Shown: in pieces, positions 16,509 to 26,159 of the stretch
How the letters are laid out: the number at the start of each line of letters is the position of its first letter
Position numbering within the stretch: the stretch's first letter is position 1
From: S34-282 sp034422075
Lineage (GTDB): Bacteria > Chloroflexota > Dehalococcoidia > Lucifugimonadales > Australimonadaceae
DNA length: 64,000 nt
Assembly (NCBI GenBank): GCA_034422075.1
Contig: DAOUJX010000060.1
Coordinates: forward strand, 62,001 to 126,000
Reading direction: 5' to 3'
Made by a program: the position numbers and the translations under genes
Notes under the pieces: generated by a model
Told to the model about the DNA's origin: nothing
The model's input: only the letters and a program-made list of their open reading frames with translations
Database searches by the model: none

Positions 16509-17693
16509 ATGCGCGAAGTCGTCATTATCGCGGGCGCTCGGACGCCCATCGGCAAGTTCGGTGGCGCATTCGTAGAGATGGAGGCATCCGAGCTAGGCGC
16601 CGTTGCCATCCGCGCCGCCGTCGAACGCGCCGGGCTGACGCCGGAGGCCGTCGAGCAGGTCATCATGGGCCACGTCATCCAGGCGGGCGATTCTGGCTAC
16701 ATGGCGCGCAAGGCGGCGCTCGGCGCGGGCCTGCCGGAGACGACGCCTGCGATGACCGTCAACCGCGCCTGTTCGTCAGGCCTCGAGGCCATCAACCTCG
16801 CCGCGAACGCCATCATGGTCGGAGATGCTGACGTCATCGTCGCTGGCGGTGCGGAGTCGATGAGCCGCGTGCCGCACCTCCTGCCCAACGCGCGCTTCAC
16901 AGGCCTCCGCTACGGCGACGCGACGCTCATCGATGCGCTGACGCTCGGCCTGTCGTGCCCCATCTACGACTATCACATGGGCGTGACGGCGGAGAACGTT
17001 GCGGAGCGCTACGAGGTGAGCCGTGAGACGCAGGACCGGCTCGCGCTCGAGAGCCACCGCCGCGCCGTCGCCGCGCAGGAGGCGGGGTACTTCGAAGCGC
17101 AGATAGCCCCTGTCGAGGTAACGCCTGCGCGCGGCCCGGCGCACGTGGTTGGGCGCGACGAGCATCCCCGCGCCGACACGAGCATGGAGAGGCTTGCGGC
17201 GCTCGCGCCCGCCTTTCGCCCCGGTGGCACGGTGACAGCGGGGAACGCCGCCGGCATGAACGACGCCGCAGCCGCCGTCGTCGTCACGTCCGCCGATTGG
17301 GCGCAGGCGCACGGCCTCAAGCCGCGCATGCGGTGGGTCGGACGCGCCGTCGCGGGCGTTGACCCCGCCTACATGGGCACGGGGCCCGTGCCGGCGACGC
17401 GGCGCCTGCTGGAACGCACCGATGCCTCGCTGGCCGACATCGACCTCATCGAACTGAACGAGGCGTTTGCCGCGCAGGCAGCCTACGTCATTCGCGAATT
17501 GGACTTGGATGAGGCCAAGACCAACGTCAACGGCAGCGGCATTTCGCTCGGCCACCCTCTCGGTGCGACCGGCGCAATCATGGCCGTCAAACTGATGGAC
17601 GAATTGGAACGGACGGACGGGCAGCTCGGCCTCGCGACGCTGTGTGTCGGAGGCGGACAGGGCGTCGCCACCCTCTTCGAGCGCGCGAGCTAA
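16509..17693 (+). CDS. Acetyl-CoA C-acetyltransferase (thiolase)
   Basis: Thiolase of 394 residues that condenses two acetyl-CoA or cleaves acetoacetyl-CoA. The catalytic residues are present: Cys88 (NRACSSGLE), His349 (LGHPLGATGA) and Cys379 (CVGGGQG). A GGAGGTGGG stretch just before ATG 16509 supports this start over the earlier in-frame GTG at 16461 that overlaps the HAD gene. It probably ends beta-oxidation or starts a C4 pathway, matching the acyl-CoA genes at 6.7-9.6 kb. The dehydrogenase gene follows after 2 nt. Confidence 0.93.
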   Translation: MREVVIIAGARTPIGKFGGAFVEMEASELGAVAIRAAVERAGLTPEAVEQVIMGHVIQAGDSGYMARKAALGAGLPETTPAMTVNRACSSGLEAINLAANAIMVGDADVIVAGGAESMSRVPHLLPNARFTGLRYGDATLIDALTLGLSCPIYDYHMGVTAENVAERYEVSRETQDRLALESHRRAVAAQEAGYFEAQIAPVEVTPARGPAHVVGRDEHPRADTSMERLAALAPAFRPGGTVTAGNAAGMNDAAAAVVVTSADWAQAHGLKPRMRWVGRAVAGVDPAYMGTGPVPATRRLLERTDASLADIDLIELNEAFAAQAAYVIRELDLDEAKTNVNGSGISLGHPLGATGAIMAVKLMDELERTDGQLGLATLCVGGGQGVATLFERAS

Positions 17694-17695
17694 CG

Positions 17696-18652
17696 ATGGC
17701 GGCTGATCGCCGTATCGTCGTCATCGCCAACCGTCCCCCGCAGTGGCTCGGCTCACCGCAGCTGGAACGGCTACGCGGCCTCGGCGACCTGGCGTTTTAC
17801 GACGACGTACCAGGCGACTTGGGGGAGCAGATCGAGCGTGCCATGGGTGCGGAGGTCGTCATCACCCCCGTTATCGTGCGTTGGACGGACGACGCCTTCG
17901 CCGCGCTACCCGACCTGCGGCTGATATGCCTCGTGGCCATCGGTACCGACTCGATCGACTTGGCCGCGGCAAGACGGCGTGGCGTACTTGTGGCCAACGT
18001 GCCGGGGCGCACCGCGGGGGTTGTCGCCGAGCATGCGCTCGCGCTGGTGCTGTCCGTCGCCCGGCGCACTGCCGAGGAGACGGCCGCCATCCGCCAAGGC
18101 GAATGGCGTCAAGGGCGCAACGTCTTCCTGCGCGGCAAGACGCTCGGCGTCGTCGGCACCGGCCATTCGGGCACGCAGATGGCACGGCTCGGGCGAGCCG
18201 TCGGGATGGACGTCATCGCATGGACGTTCAACCCCTCGCTAGAGCGTGCGCGGGAGCTCGGCGTGCGCTTCGTGGAGCTGGACGAACTGCTGGCTGAGGC
18301 GGACGTCGTCAGCCTGCACGTCCGCCTCAGCGATGCGACGCGCCACCTCATCGGCGAGCGCGAGCTGGGGCTGATGAAGCGCGATGCCATCCTCGTCAAC
18401 GTCGCGCGAGGTGGCGTCGTCGACACGGACGCGCTCGTGCGCACGCTGGAGGCGGGGCGGTTGATGGGCGCGGGCCTCGACGTATTCGAGCAAGAGCCGC
18501 TGCCGTTGGGGCACCCGCTGCTTCGCTTCGAGAACGTCGTTGCCACTCCGCACGCCGCCGACAACACGCCCGAGGGCATGGAGTTCCTCAACGAGGGCAC
18601 CGTGGACAACGTCGGCGCCTACCTCTCCGGTGCACCCACGAACCTGGTGTAG
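17696..18652 (+). CDS. D-isomer-specific 2-hydroxyacid dehydrogenase
   Basis: NAD(P)-dependent dehydrogenase of 318 residues acting on a D-2-hydroxyacid such as glycerate, glyoxylate/glycolate or lactate. The dinucleotide site is GVVGTGHSG. The catalytic Arg lies in NVARGGVVD, the Glu in DVFEQEPLP and the His in TPHAADNTPE. ATG 17696 lies 2 nt after the thiolase stop, so the genes form one operon. Which 2-oxoacid it reduces cannot be told from these motifs. Confidence 0.9.
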   Translation: MAADRRIVVIANRPPQWLGSPQLERLRGLGDLAFYDDVPGDLGEQIERAMGAEVVITPVIVRWTDDAFAALPDLRLICLVAIGTDSIDLAAARRRGVLVANVPGRTAGVVAEHALALVLSVARRTAEETAAIRQGEWRQGRNVFLRGKTLGVVGTGHSGTQMARLGRAVGMDVIAWTFNPSLERARELGVRFVELDELLAEADVVSLHVRLSDATRHLIGERELGLMKRDAILVNVARGGVVDTDALVRTLEAGRLMGAGLDVFEQEPLPLGHPLLRFENVVATPHAADNTPEGMEFLNEGTVDNVGAYLSGAPTNLV

Positions 18653-18707
18653 TTGCCGCAGGGGAAGGGGTCGACTGAGGGGTATCCTATGCGCATGGCA
18701 GCGGGGC

Positions 18708-20642
18708 ATGGCGTTGCGTAGGGGCGGGCCGTCGACCCAGGTCACCGGGTTCGCGAGCGCGCTGATGCTCGCAGTGCTTACGCTAGGCGCATGCTCCGCG
18801 CCTGCGACCGACTCCACACCCTCACCGGATATCGAAGCGACCGTTCGCGCGGTCGTCGACGAGGCGCTGCGCAATCAGCCGACGCCTCCACCAGCTGCGC
18901 CTCTTCCGAACATCGAAGCCACGGTGCAGGCGCTCGTCGATGAAGCGCTGCGCAACCAGCCGATACCTACCCCTACGCCCACTGCCACGCCGACGCCGCG
19001 GCCAACACCAACGCCAACGCCGACTCCCTCACCGACGCCGACCCCAAGGCCGACAGCCGCAGCATCGCCAACCCCCACTCCGCCGGTCGACATCCCGACG
19101 ACGGCGGCGAGGGTGCGGCCAAGCGTCGTCAAAGTCACCGTCTCTTCGCGCCGGGGGTCCGGCGTCATCGTGGAGGTAGGGCCCGGCGACGGGGCCTTCG
19201 TCGTGGTCAGCGAGCACGTCATCCTTGACAGCGACGACGTGACCATCCGAGTCGGTGATGACACCGACTACGAAGGGTTGGTACTGGGCCGCAGCGTTGC
19301 TAAGGACCTGGGCCTGGTGTGGATATGCTGCTCCAAGGATTTCGTCGCCGTACCGCTCGCCGACATCGCCGCCCTGCAGTCCGGTGCCTCCCTGTTCGCG
19401 ATGGGCTACCCGTTGGGGGTCAGCCAGGCGACCATTACGCGCGGCGTCGTCTCGCGCACCTTCTACGACGAAGCGGACGGCGTGACCTACGTTCAGACCG
19501 ATGCGCCCATCAACCCGGGGAACAGCGGCGGCCCGCTCTTCAACCTTGCAGGCGAAGTTGTCGGCGTCAACACTGCCGTCATTAGACGCTCGCGGTCGGG
19601 CATATCGGTAGAGGGCGTTGGCTTCGCCATATCGGCGGAGACGGTCGCGGAGGTGCTGCCGCAGCTGAGGGCCGGCAGGGCCCGCTCTGGCGCGGTCGGC
19701 CCGGTGCGCGGTGCGTTGTCGCATGCCGCGGATACGGTCAGCAGCCTTCCTTTGGGCTTCTGGGGCGCCGATGTGGGTATGGCGGCAACGTTCAGGAACC
19801 CGCACCTCCCGTCGGAGGGCGGCTGGGACTACGGTTTCCGGTTCCGCGCCCTTGGAACCGAAGGCGCGCATGTCGTCGGCGTCACTTCGGCCGGCCGCTG
19901 GTTCCACTACCTCGAGGAAGCCGGGGGAAGCCGCCGTCTGCTGGCCGAGGGAGCGGCGCCCGGGATCCGCCTCGGCACCGGCCTCGGAGGTGCGCTAGCC
20001 GCGAACAGGCTGTTCCTCGTCGCATCACGGCACCAGGGATGGCTGTTTGTCGATGAGGTGCTGATTGCCGAGCTCGACCTCAGCGAAGGCTCTCCAACCG
20101 GCAGCGTCAGCGCTCTCGTCGGATACCTACCGGAGAATCGCTCGGAGGGCAGCTCAACGTCGGTGCATGAATTCAGGGCCGCGCCTCCCAATACCCCCAC
20201 CGCAGGGTCCGAGATCATCAATAGCGGCGGTGCGGCGTTCGGCGGCCGTGCAAGGGACCTCGTCGCCCGTGTCACGCTCATAACCCCCGACACCAGCGGC
20301 CCGTGGGACTATGGCTTTGAGCTAGGCACGACGCAGCGCTTCGTTGTTGGCAGCGACGGCACCTGGCTCCACCTCGCCAGGGAGAGCACGTTCCCTTGGC
20401 AGGTGGTCACTTCCGGGCGCGTGGAGTTCGACCGATCTGCAGGAACCACCAACCACCTGCTCTTGGCGGTCGTCGGCAATTCGGCCCAGGTCTACCTGAA
20501 CGGGAAGGCCGTCGCGCGCGTCGACCTCGGCACGGGGGCTGGCACCCGCACCGTGTTCGTACGTAGCGGGATGCTCCCGGAGACCGCGGCGGCGGACTAC
20601 AGGATCCGCTACCGCGACTTCCAGGTCTGGCCGCTCGGGTAG
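18708..20642 (+). CDS. Secreted trypsin-like lipoprotein with TP linker and two C-terminal LamG-like repeats
   Basis: A 644-residue exported protein. Signal peptide with lipobox LGAC (Cys29), two copies of a 27-residue-period helical repeat (IEATVxAxVDEALRNQP), a Thr-Pro linker, and a trypsin-like domain with intact His170, Asp200 and Ser273 (NPGNSGGP). Two about 160-residue beta-rich domains follow, with matching WDYGF motifs at Trp373 and Trp533 and a later WFHYLEE/WLHLARE motif, resembling concanavalin-like domains. It has no PDZ domain. ATG 18708 is chosen because it begins the signal peptide. It is likely a surface protease with a glycan- or ligand-binding tail. Confidence 0.85.
   Translation: MALRRGGPSTQVTGFASALMLAVLTLGACSAPATDSTPSPDIEATVRAVVDEALRNQPTPPPAAPLPNIEATVQALVDEALRNQPIPTPTPTATPTPRPTPTPTPTPSPTPTPRPTAAASPTPTPPVDIPTTAARVRPSVVKVTVSSRRGSGVIVEVGPGDGAFVVVSEHVILDSDDVTIRVGDDTDYEGLVLGRSVAKDLGLVWICCSKDFVAVPLADIAALQSGASLFAMGYPLGVSQATITRGVVSRTFYDEADGVTYVQTDAPINPGNSGGPLFNLAGEVVGVNTAVIRRSRSGISVEGVGFAISAETVAEVLPQLRAGRARSGAVGPVRGALSHAADTVSSLPLGFWGADVGMAATFRNPHLPSEGGWDYGFRFRALGTEGAHVVGVTSAGRWFHYLEEAGGSRRLLAEGAAPGIRLGTGLGGALAANRLFLVASRHQGWLFVDEVLIAELDLSEGSPTGSVSALVGYLPENRSEGSSTSVHEFRAAPPNTPTAGSEIINSGGAAFGGRARDLVARVTLITPDTSGPWDYGFELGTTQRFVVGSDGTWLHLARESTFPWQVVTSGRVEFDRSAGTTNHLLLAVVGNSAQVYLNGKAVARVDLGTGAGTRTVFVRSGMLPETAAADYRIRYRDFQVWPLG
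18831..18964 (+). repeat. Tandem 53-bp coding duplication
   Basis: Copies at 18831-18883 and 18912-18964 encode the same IEATV...DEALRNQP helix (period 81 nt, 27 residues) directly before the Thr-Pro linker of the protease. The copies differ at several silent and a few coding positions. Confidence 0.75.
18967..19080 (+). repeat. Low-complexity Thr-Pro codon repeat
   Basis: Runs of acgcc/aacgcc-type hexamers encode an alternating Pro-Thr linker between the helical repeats and the protease domain, much like the linker encoded at 3254-3420 on the other strand. Confidence 0.8.
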
Positions 20643-20687
20643 CGGCGCGCGCCACCCAAGCGCCTCCTCGCAAGACCAGGAGTAAGG

Positions 20688-22163
20688 CTACCCCAGGAAG
20701 CGGCGCAGCTGTGCAGCCTCTTCGATGTAGTGCGGCACATTGACGGTGGCGGACTGCCTAAGGCCCGCCCATATCGCCGTCGTCAGGCCCTCGTGGACGC
20801 GGTCGCGCTCTTCCGCATAGCCGGACGCGATCTTGACGTACGGCTCGCCTAGGAGCTCGCGAATGCGCGACTCGTTGGCGTAGCGCAGCGCCGCAGCTAG
20901 GTCGTCGTCAAACGAGGGGTATACCTCGCGCACGAACGCCATGTCTTCGGCATCAAGCGCGGCGAGACCGAGAAGCTCCGGGGGCACACCGATGGAGTAG
21001 AGCGATGCGGCGAACCCGATGGCGCGCGGCAGCGTCACGTCATCGCCGTTGCCGCCGAGCGAGCGCCCGTAGCCGAACAGGCCCACGTGCAGCTTGCGCT
21101 CTCGCCGCTTGGGTATCTGCGTGGACGCCTCCATGATGATGGGCGTCAACGCGCGCACCTGCGCCTGGTAGGCCGCGGACGTCTTGGCGATGATGGCCTG
21201 CGCACGCTCCTCATCGATCGGCTGCGCCTGGGTGCGCTCGCGCGCCATGATCCGGCTAATGGCCGCCGCCACTTGCTCCGACGGATGGTCGAACTTGAAG
21301 GCCGACTGGATGGTGAAGGTGTGCGCGCTGGGGTACTCGCGGAATGCGCGCTCGACGTTCAGCGGGCTCAGGTGCCCCCGGAACGGCACCGCACCCGCCC
21401 CAATGATGGGGTAGAGCGGGATGCCCACCTCATCCTCCAGCCTGTCCAGCCGCGCCAGCCCTATCTTGAGCATCAGCTCGGCGGCCACCACGCCGAAGTT
21501 CAGCGCGGGGTCGCTGCGCGCTAGGAAGACGCGCTGGTACGGGACGTCCGTCGTCTTCAAGAAGTCGCGCACGATCACGTCGCACGTCGTCATATGGTCA
21601 AGGTCCTCGATGAGCGGGATGACGCGGACGCGCTTGGGGAAGAACTCGCCCACCCAGTCTTGCACCGTCGTGCTGCCGCGCAAGGGCTGGCGCTCCTGGC
21701 CGACGATGAAGGTCCGGTAGTAGGCGTCCACGAGCGCCAGCTCCTCCGCCGACGTCGTGAAGGGCAGGATGATCTCCTGGATGGGTGCGTCGATGTCATC
21801 GCCGTAGAACTCGTGCGCAACGTCCCACGCCTTGGGAACGCTCTGCAGCGCCTCCACCATCGACTTGCGCATCTCCAGTTCGATGCGCGGATTGGGCACG
21901 CGCAGCGTCAGGATGCAGTCCGTCCCCAAGCGGCGCTGGCGCTGGAAGAAGTTGGGGTGGCCGGTGAGGAGCTTCTGGACGACCTGGTTGTCGGCCTCCT
22001 TACCCTCCGAGTCCCACATCTGCTCGTCGCAGCCGAGGCTGAAGACCTCGACCGCCTCCATGATCTCGCCCTCGCCCTTCAGGACGCCACCGGACGAGTA
22101 GGAAGCGACAAAGGCGTTGTCGGGGTGCTGCGTGCTCATGCACTTGGGGATGAGGGTAGTCAT
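20688..22163 (-). CDS. ppcA: Phosphoenolpyruvate carboxylase, archaeal type
   Basis: Carboxylates PEP to oxaloacetate to refill the TCA cycle. At 491 residues it is the short archaeal-type enzyme, not the roughly 900-residue bacterial one. The N-terminal MSTQHPDN signature (offset by about 8 residues), GHLSPLNVERAFREYPS, and the late FGYGRSLGGNG-type active-site segment fit that family. ATG at 22163 heads the conserved region. It is divergent from parA across 148 bp of relatively AT-rich DNA and converges on the protease gene. This type is patchy in bacteria, so ancient transfer is likely. Confidence 0.92.
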   Translation of the reverse strand: MTTLIPKCMSTQHPDNAFVASYSSGGVLKGEGEIMEAVEVFSLGCDEQMWDSEGKEADNQVVQKLLTGHPNFFQRQRRLGTDCILTLRVPNPRIELEMRKSMVEALQSVPKAWDVAHEFYGDDIDAPIQEIILPFTTSAEELALVDAYYRTFIVGQERQPLRGSTTVQDWVGEFFPKRVRVIPLIEDLDHMTTCDVIVRDFLKTTDVPYQRVFLARSDPALNFGVVAAELMLKIGLARLDRLEDEVGIPLYPIIGAGAVPFRGHLSPLNVERAFREYPSAHTFTIQSAFKFDHPSEQVAAAISRIMARERTQAQPIDEERAQAIIAKTSAAYQAQVRALTPIIMEASTQIPKRRERKLHVGLFGYGRSLGGNGDDVTLPRAIGFAASLYSIGVPPELLGLAALDAEDMAFVREVYPSFDDDLAAALRYANESRIRELLGEPYVKIASGYAEERDRVHEGLTTAIWAGLRQSATVNVPHYIEEAAQLRRFLG

Positions 22164-22259
22164 GGTGTCCTACTTGGCGCCGCGTCAATAATAGCGCGTG
22201 TTCGAATTGTGCGCTACGCAGGATTGCTGTTTTTCTGGCAATGCAGAATTCAACTATTC

Positions 22260-22286
22260 TTGACAACAAGAAATCCGGCATATAGC
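22260..22286 (+). promoter_or_regulatory. Candidate parA promoter
   Basis: Perfect -35 TTGACA (22260-22265) with TATAGC (22281-22286) after a short 15-bp spacer, 26 nt before ATG 22312, in the most AT-rich part of the ppcA-parA intergenic region. Confidence 0.4.
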
Positions 22287-22311
22287 CTTGCCACCGCATA
22301 TCGGTGTGCCT

Positions 22312-23097
22312 ATGCCAGACCCGCGGCAGCCAATGATACTCACAGTCGCCAACCAGAAGGGCGGCGTTGCCAAGACGACCACCTCCGTCAACCTCGCCGC
22401 CTGCTTTGCCGAGCAGGGCAAGCGCACCCTCCTTGTCGACATGGACCCGCAAGGCGGCGACGCCGTCTGCCTCGGCATGGACACGACTGTCCTCGAACGC
22501 TCCATCTACGACGCGCTCGTCAAGCCCGGCGTTACGGTGGGCGACGTGCTGGTCAGTACCAACTTCGGCTTCGACCTCGCCCCCGCCAACATCGACCTGG
22601 CCGGCGCGGAGATCGAACTGAAGCAGGCGCTCGCCGCCGAGACGGTACTCCAGCGCCGCCTTAGGCCGCTGCACGAACAGTACGACGTCATCGTCATCGA
22701 CACGCCCCCTTCCCTTGGCATCCTCACCGTCAACAGCCTGACCGCCGCCACCGAGATACTCATTCCCATCGCCTGCGAATACATGGCGCTGCGGGGGCTG
22801 CGGATGCTGCTCGACACGGTCGAGAGCGTCAAAGAGGTGACCAACCCCAACCTGCACATCCTCGGCATCCTCGCCACGCGCTACGACGCGAGGACGGTAA
22901 ATGGGCGCGAGGTCTACCAGTACCTAGGTGAGTTTGCGGAACGCGAGGGGCTTCGGCTCTTCCCCTATGTCATCCGCCAGTCCGTGCGCTTCATCGAGGC
23001 GCCCGGCTACCAGACGCCGCTCGTGCTGTGGCGTCAGAACGTCGACGGCGCCAAGCAGTACCGAAACGTCGCTAGGGAGATCATCAATGGCTACTAA
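22312..23097 (+). CDS. ParA/Soj-family partition ATPase
   Basis: Deviant Walker ATPase for DNA segregation or cargo positioning, 261 residues from ATG 22312 (an ATG at 22333 is also possible). It carries the signature-lysine P-loop KGGVAKTT, the switch region LLVDMDPQGG and the Walker B VIDTPPSLG. The next gene overlaps by 11 bp and encodes a small basic protein, as in type Ib par loci where ParA pairs with a ribbon-helix-helix partner instead of ParB. No parS-like array was recognised. It could be a chromosomal or former plasmid par locus. Confidence 0.9.
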   Translation: MPDPRQPMILTVANQKGGVAKTTTSVNLAACFAEQGKRTLLVDMDPQGGDAVCLGMDTTVLERSIYDALVKPGVTVGDVLVSTNFGFDLAPANIDLAGAEIELKQALAAETVLQRRLRPLHEQYDVIVIDTPPSLGILTVNSLTAATEILIPIACEYMALRGLRMLLDTVESVKEVTNPNLHILGILATRYDARTVNGREVYQYLGEFAEREGLRLFPYVIRQSVRFIEAPGYQTPLVLWRQNVDGAKQYRNVAREIINGY

Positions 23098-23446
23098 GGG
23101 CAAGCGGCCAAGTTTTGCATTCCCCGAACTCGAGAGCCGCGGTCGCCGCACCATCCTGCGCTCCGCTGAGGAGGTGCAGGCCGAATTGGAGGCGCTCGAC
23201 CGCACTGCCGTAGAGGTCGATGCCGCTCCAAAGCGCGTCAAGGTTACCTACCGCTTCCTGCCCGAGGCGGTCGAGGCGGTCGAGGACATCCGCCGCCTCT
23301 TGCGGCGCAACCACGGCGTCCGCAAGGTCAACCGCGAAGACATCGCCCAGGCTGCCGTCCTCGAAGCGCTACGGCAGTTGGAGGAGTACGGCGCGGGCTG
23401 CTTCCTCGTTGACCAGTTCGGCGGCACCGAGGCCGACGACTCCTAA
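23087..23446 (+). CDS. Small ParA-partner protein, possibly ribbon-helix-helix DNA binding
   Basis: A 119-residue basic protein whose ATG overlaps the end of parA by 11 bp. The N-terminal ~45 residues look disordered and basic (KGKRPSFAF, RGRRTILRS). The C-terminal part (KRVKVTYRFLPEAVEAV, then VNREDIAQAAVLEALRQL) has the strand-helix-helix pattern of CopG/Omega-type folds. This is the position and architecture of a centromere-binding adaptor that stimulates ParA. No sequence-family hit could be tested. It converges on era with overlapping stop codons. Confidence 0.6.
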   Translation: MATKGKRPSFAFPELESRGRRTILRSAEEVQAELEALDRTAVEVDAAPKRVKVTYRFLPEAVEAVEDIRRLLRRNHGVRKVNREDIAQAAVLEALRQLEEYGAGCFLVDQFGGTEADDS

Positions 23447-24327
23447 GACGTGCGCGGCGCGACGAACCCCGCCTTCCTGCGCCACTTGGGCGCGACCTTC
23501 ACCCACAACTCCACGTACACCGGCCGTGCGAGCCGCTCCTCAATGGCCGCCCGTGCCTCTACGCCCACTGTGCGCAGTGCCTGCCCGCCGCTCCCAATCA
23601 GCATCCGTTTCTGCGACTGCGCGTCAACGTAGATGACCGCGCGGACCAGGTCGCGCTCGTCCGCGCCGCGACGCACGTACTCCTCCACGTCCACCGCGAC
23701 GTAGTAGGGAATCTCGTCGCGGTAGTGCTCAAAGACGCGCTCGCGGATGGCCTCGGCGATGAAGAATTCCTCCGGCCTGTCCGTCAGTGTCTCCGGCGCA
23801 AAGAGCGGCTCCTGCTCCGGCAGCGCGGCGGCCAGCTCGTCAGCCAAGGTGCCAACACCGTCGCCAGTGAGCGCGCTTAGCGGCACGATCTGCCGGAACG
23901 GGTGCGCTTCGGTGTAGGCCGCCATGATGGGCAGCAGCCGCGCCTTGGCCGTGGTGTCGACCTTGTTGAGCGCGAGCAGCGCCGGCGCGCGAGACTCGCG
24001 CAGCTGTTCCATGAACTGCCGCTCGACGTCGCCCGGCATGCGCGGCTCCGCGACGAGCACGGCAAGGTCAGCCTCGGCGAAGGCGGATGCCACCTGCCGC
24101 GCCATCGCCGCATCCAGCTCGTCTCGACCCTTGCGTAGGAAGCCCGGTGTGTCGAGCAGCGCGGCCTGAAAGCCCTCGCCGTGCAGCACGCCGAGCAGCT
24201 TGTGGCGCGTCGTGTGCGGCTTGGCGCTGACGATGGACAGCTTGTGTCCCACAAGCGCGTTCAGCAGCGACGACTTGCCCACGTTGGCGCGTCCGACGAT
24301 GGCCACAAACCCGCTGCGAAAGGTCAT
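23443..24327 (-). CDS. era: GTPase Era
   Basis: Ribosome-assembly GTPase binding the 3' end of 16S rRNA, 294 residues as usual. G1 is GRANVGKS (12-19), G2 region TTRHK, G3 DTPG and G4 NKVD. The C-terminal KH domain is shown by GSGGQALRTVGVEARAAIE (abridged) and the closing ELWVKVAPKWR. It starts only 28 nt downstream of the tRNA-Gly 3' end on the same strand, so the tRNA promoter may also drive era. Ends in a stop overlap with the ParA-partner gene. Confidence 0.96.
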   Translation of the reverse strand: MTFRSGFVAIVGRANVGKSSLLNALVGHKLSIVSAKPHTTRHKLLGVLHGEGFQAALLDTPGFLRKGRDELDAAMARQVASAFAEADLAVLVAEPRMPGDVERQFMEQLRESRAPALLALNKVDTTAKARLLPIMAAYTEAHPFRQIVPLSALTGDGVGTLADELAAALPEQEPLFAPETLTDRPEEFFIAEAIRERVFEHYRDEIPYYVAVDVEEYVRRGADERDLVRAVIYVDAQSQKRMLIGSGGQALRTVGVEARAAIEERLARPVYVELWVKVAPKWRRKAGFVAPRTS

Positions 24328-24355
24328 GGGGCAATTATGGGGGATGAGACGCTGG

Positions 24356-24427
24356 AGCGGGCGATGGGATTCGAACCCACGACAGCCTGCTTGGGAAGCA
24401 GGTACGCTACCACTGCGTCACGCCCGC
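24356..24427 (-). tRNA. tRNA-Gly(CCC)
   Basis: A 72-nt cloverleaf on the minus strand. The acceptor GCGGGCG pairs with CGCCCGC, the D arm contains GTGGTAGCGT, the anticodon stem CCTGC/GCAGG encloses loop TTCCCAA with anticodon CCC, and the T arm has GTGGG-TTCGAAT-CCCAT. The discriminator is U, normal for glycine tRNA. CCA is not encoded. Confidence 0.95.
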
Positions 24428-24436
24428 ACCGCCGCC

Positions 24437-24442
24437 ATTGTA
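24437..24442 (-). promoter_or_regulatory. -10 box of tRNA-Gly (and probably era)
   Basis: TACAAT on the minus strand, 9 nt before the mature tRNA 5' end. The position 17 bp further upstream (24465-24460) reads TGGCAG, a weak -35. Confidence 0.5.
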
Positions 24443-24513
24443 GCCGCCGCTCTCCGACCCTGCCAGCCCGCGCGGTCGCCTGCGCGCCCATGCGGTAGAC
24501 TAGTACGCACGCT

Positions 24514-26097
<1,584 letters not shown>

Positions 26098-26128
26098 GCG
26101 CGCGGGGCATTCTCAGCCCTCACCCCGG

Positions 26129-26152
26129 CCCTCTCCACCTCGTGGGAGAGGG
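26129..26152. terminator. Hairpin between convergent cimA and the FAD/Fe-S dehydrogenase gene
   Basis: Arms CCCTCTCC (26129-26136) and GGAGAGGG (26145-26152) with an 8-nt loop, preceded by CCCTCACCCCGG. The sequence resembles widespread intergenic palindromic repeats. It has no T-tract, so it may be a REP-like element or a bidirectional terminator. Confidence 0.55.
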
Positions 26153-26159
26153 GACCTAC

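Noticed and set aside
18967..19080. Possible CRISPR or tandem-repeat array
   Set aside because: Hexamer-scale Thr-Pro coding repeats with no spacers; no CRISPR-type repeat-spacer unit was seen anywhere in the window.
26121..26152. Hairpin at 26129-26152 as an insertion-sequence end
   Set aside because: No second end, target duplication or transposase nearby; it fits a REP-like or terminator hairpin.
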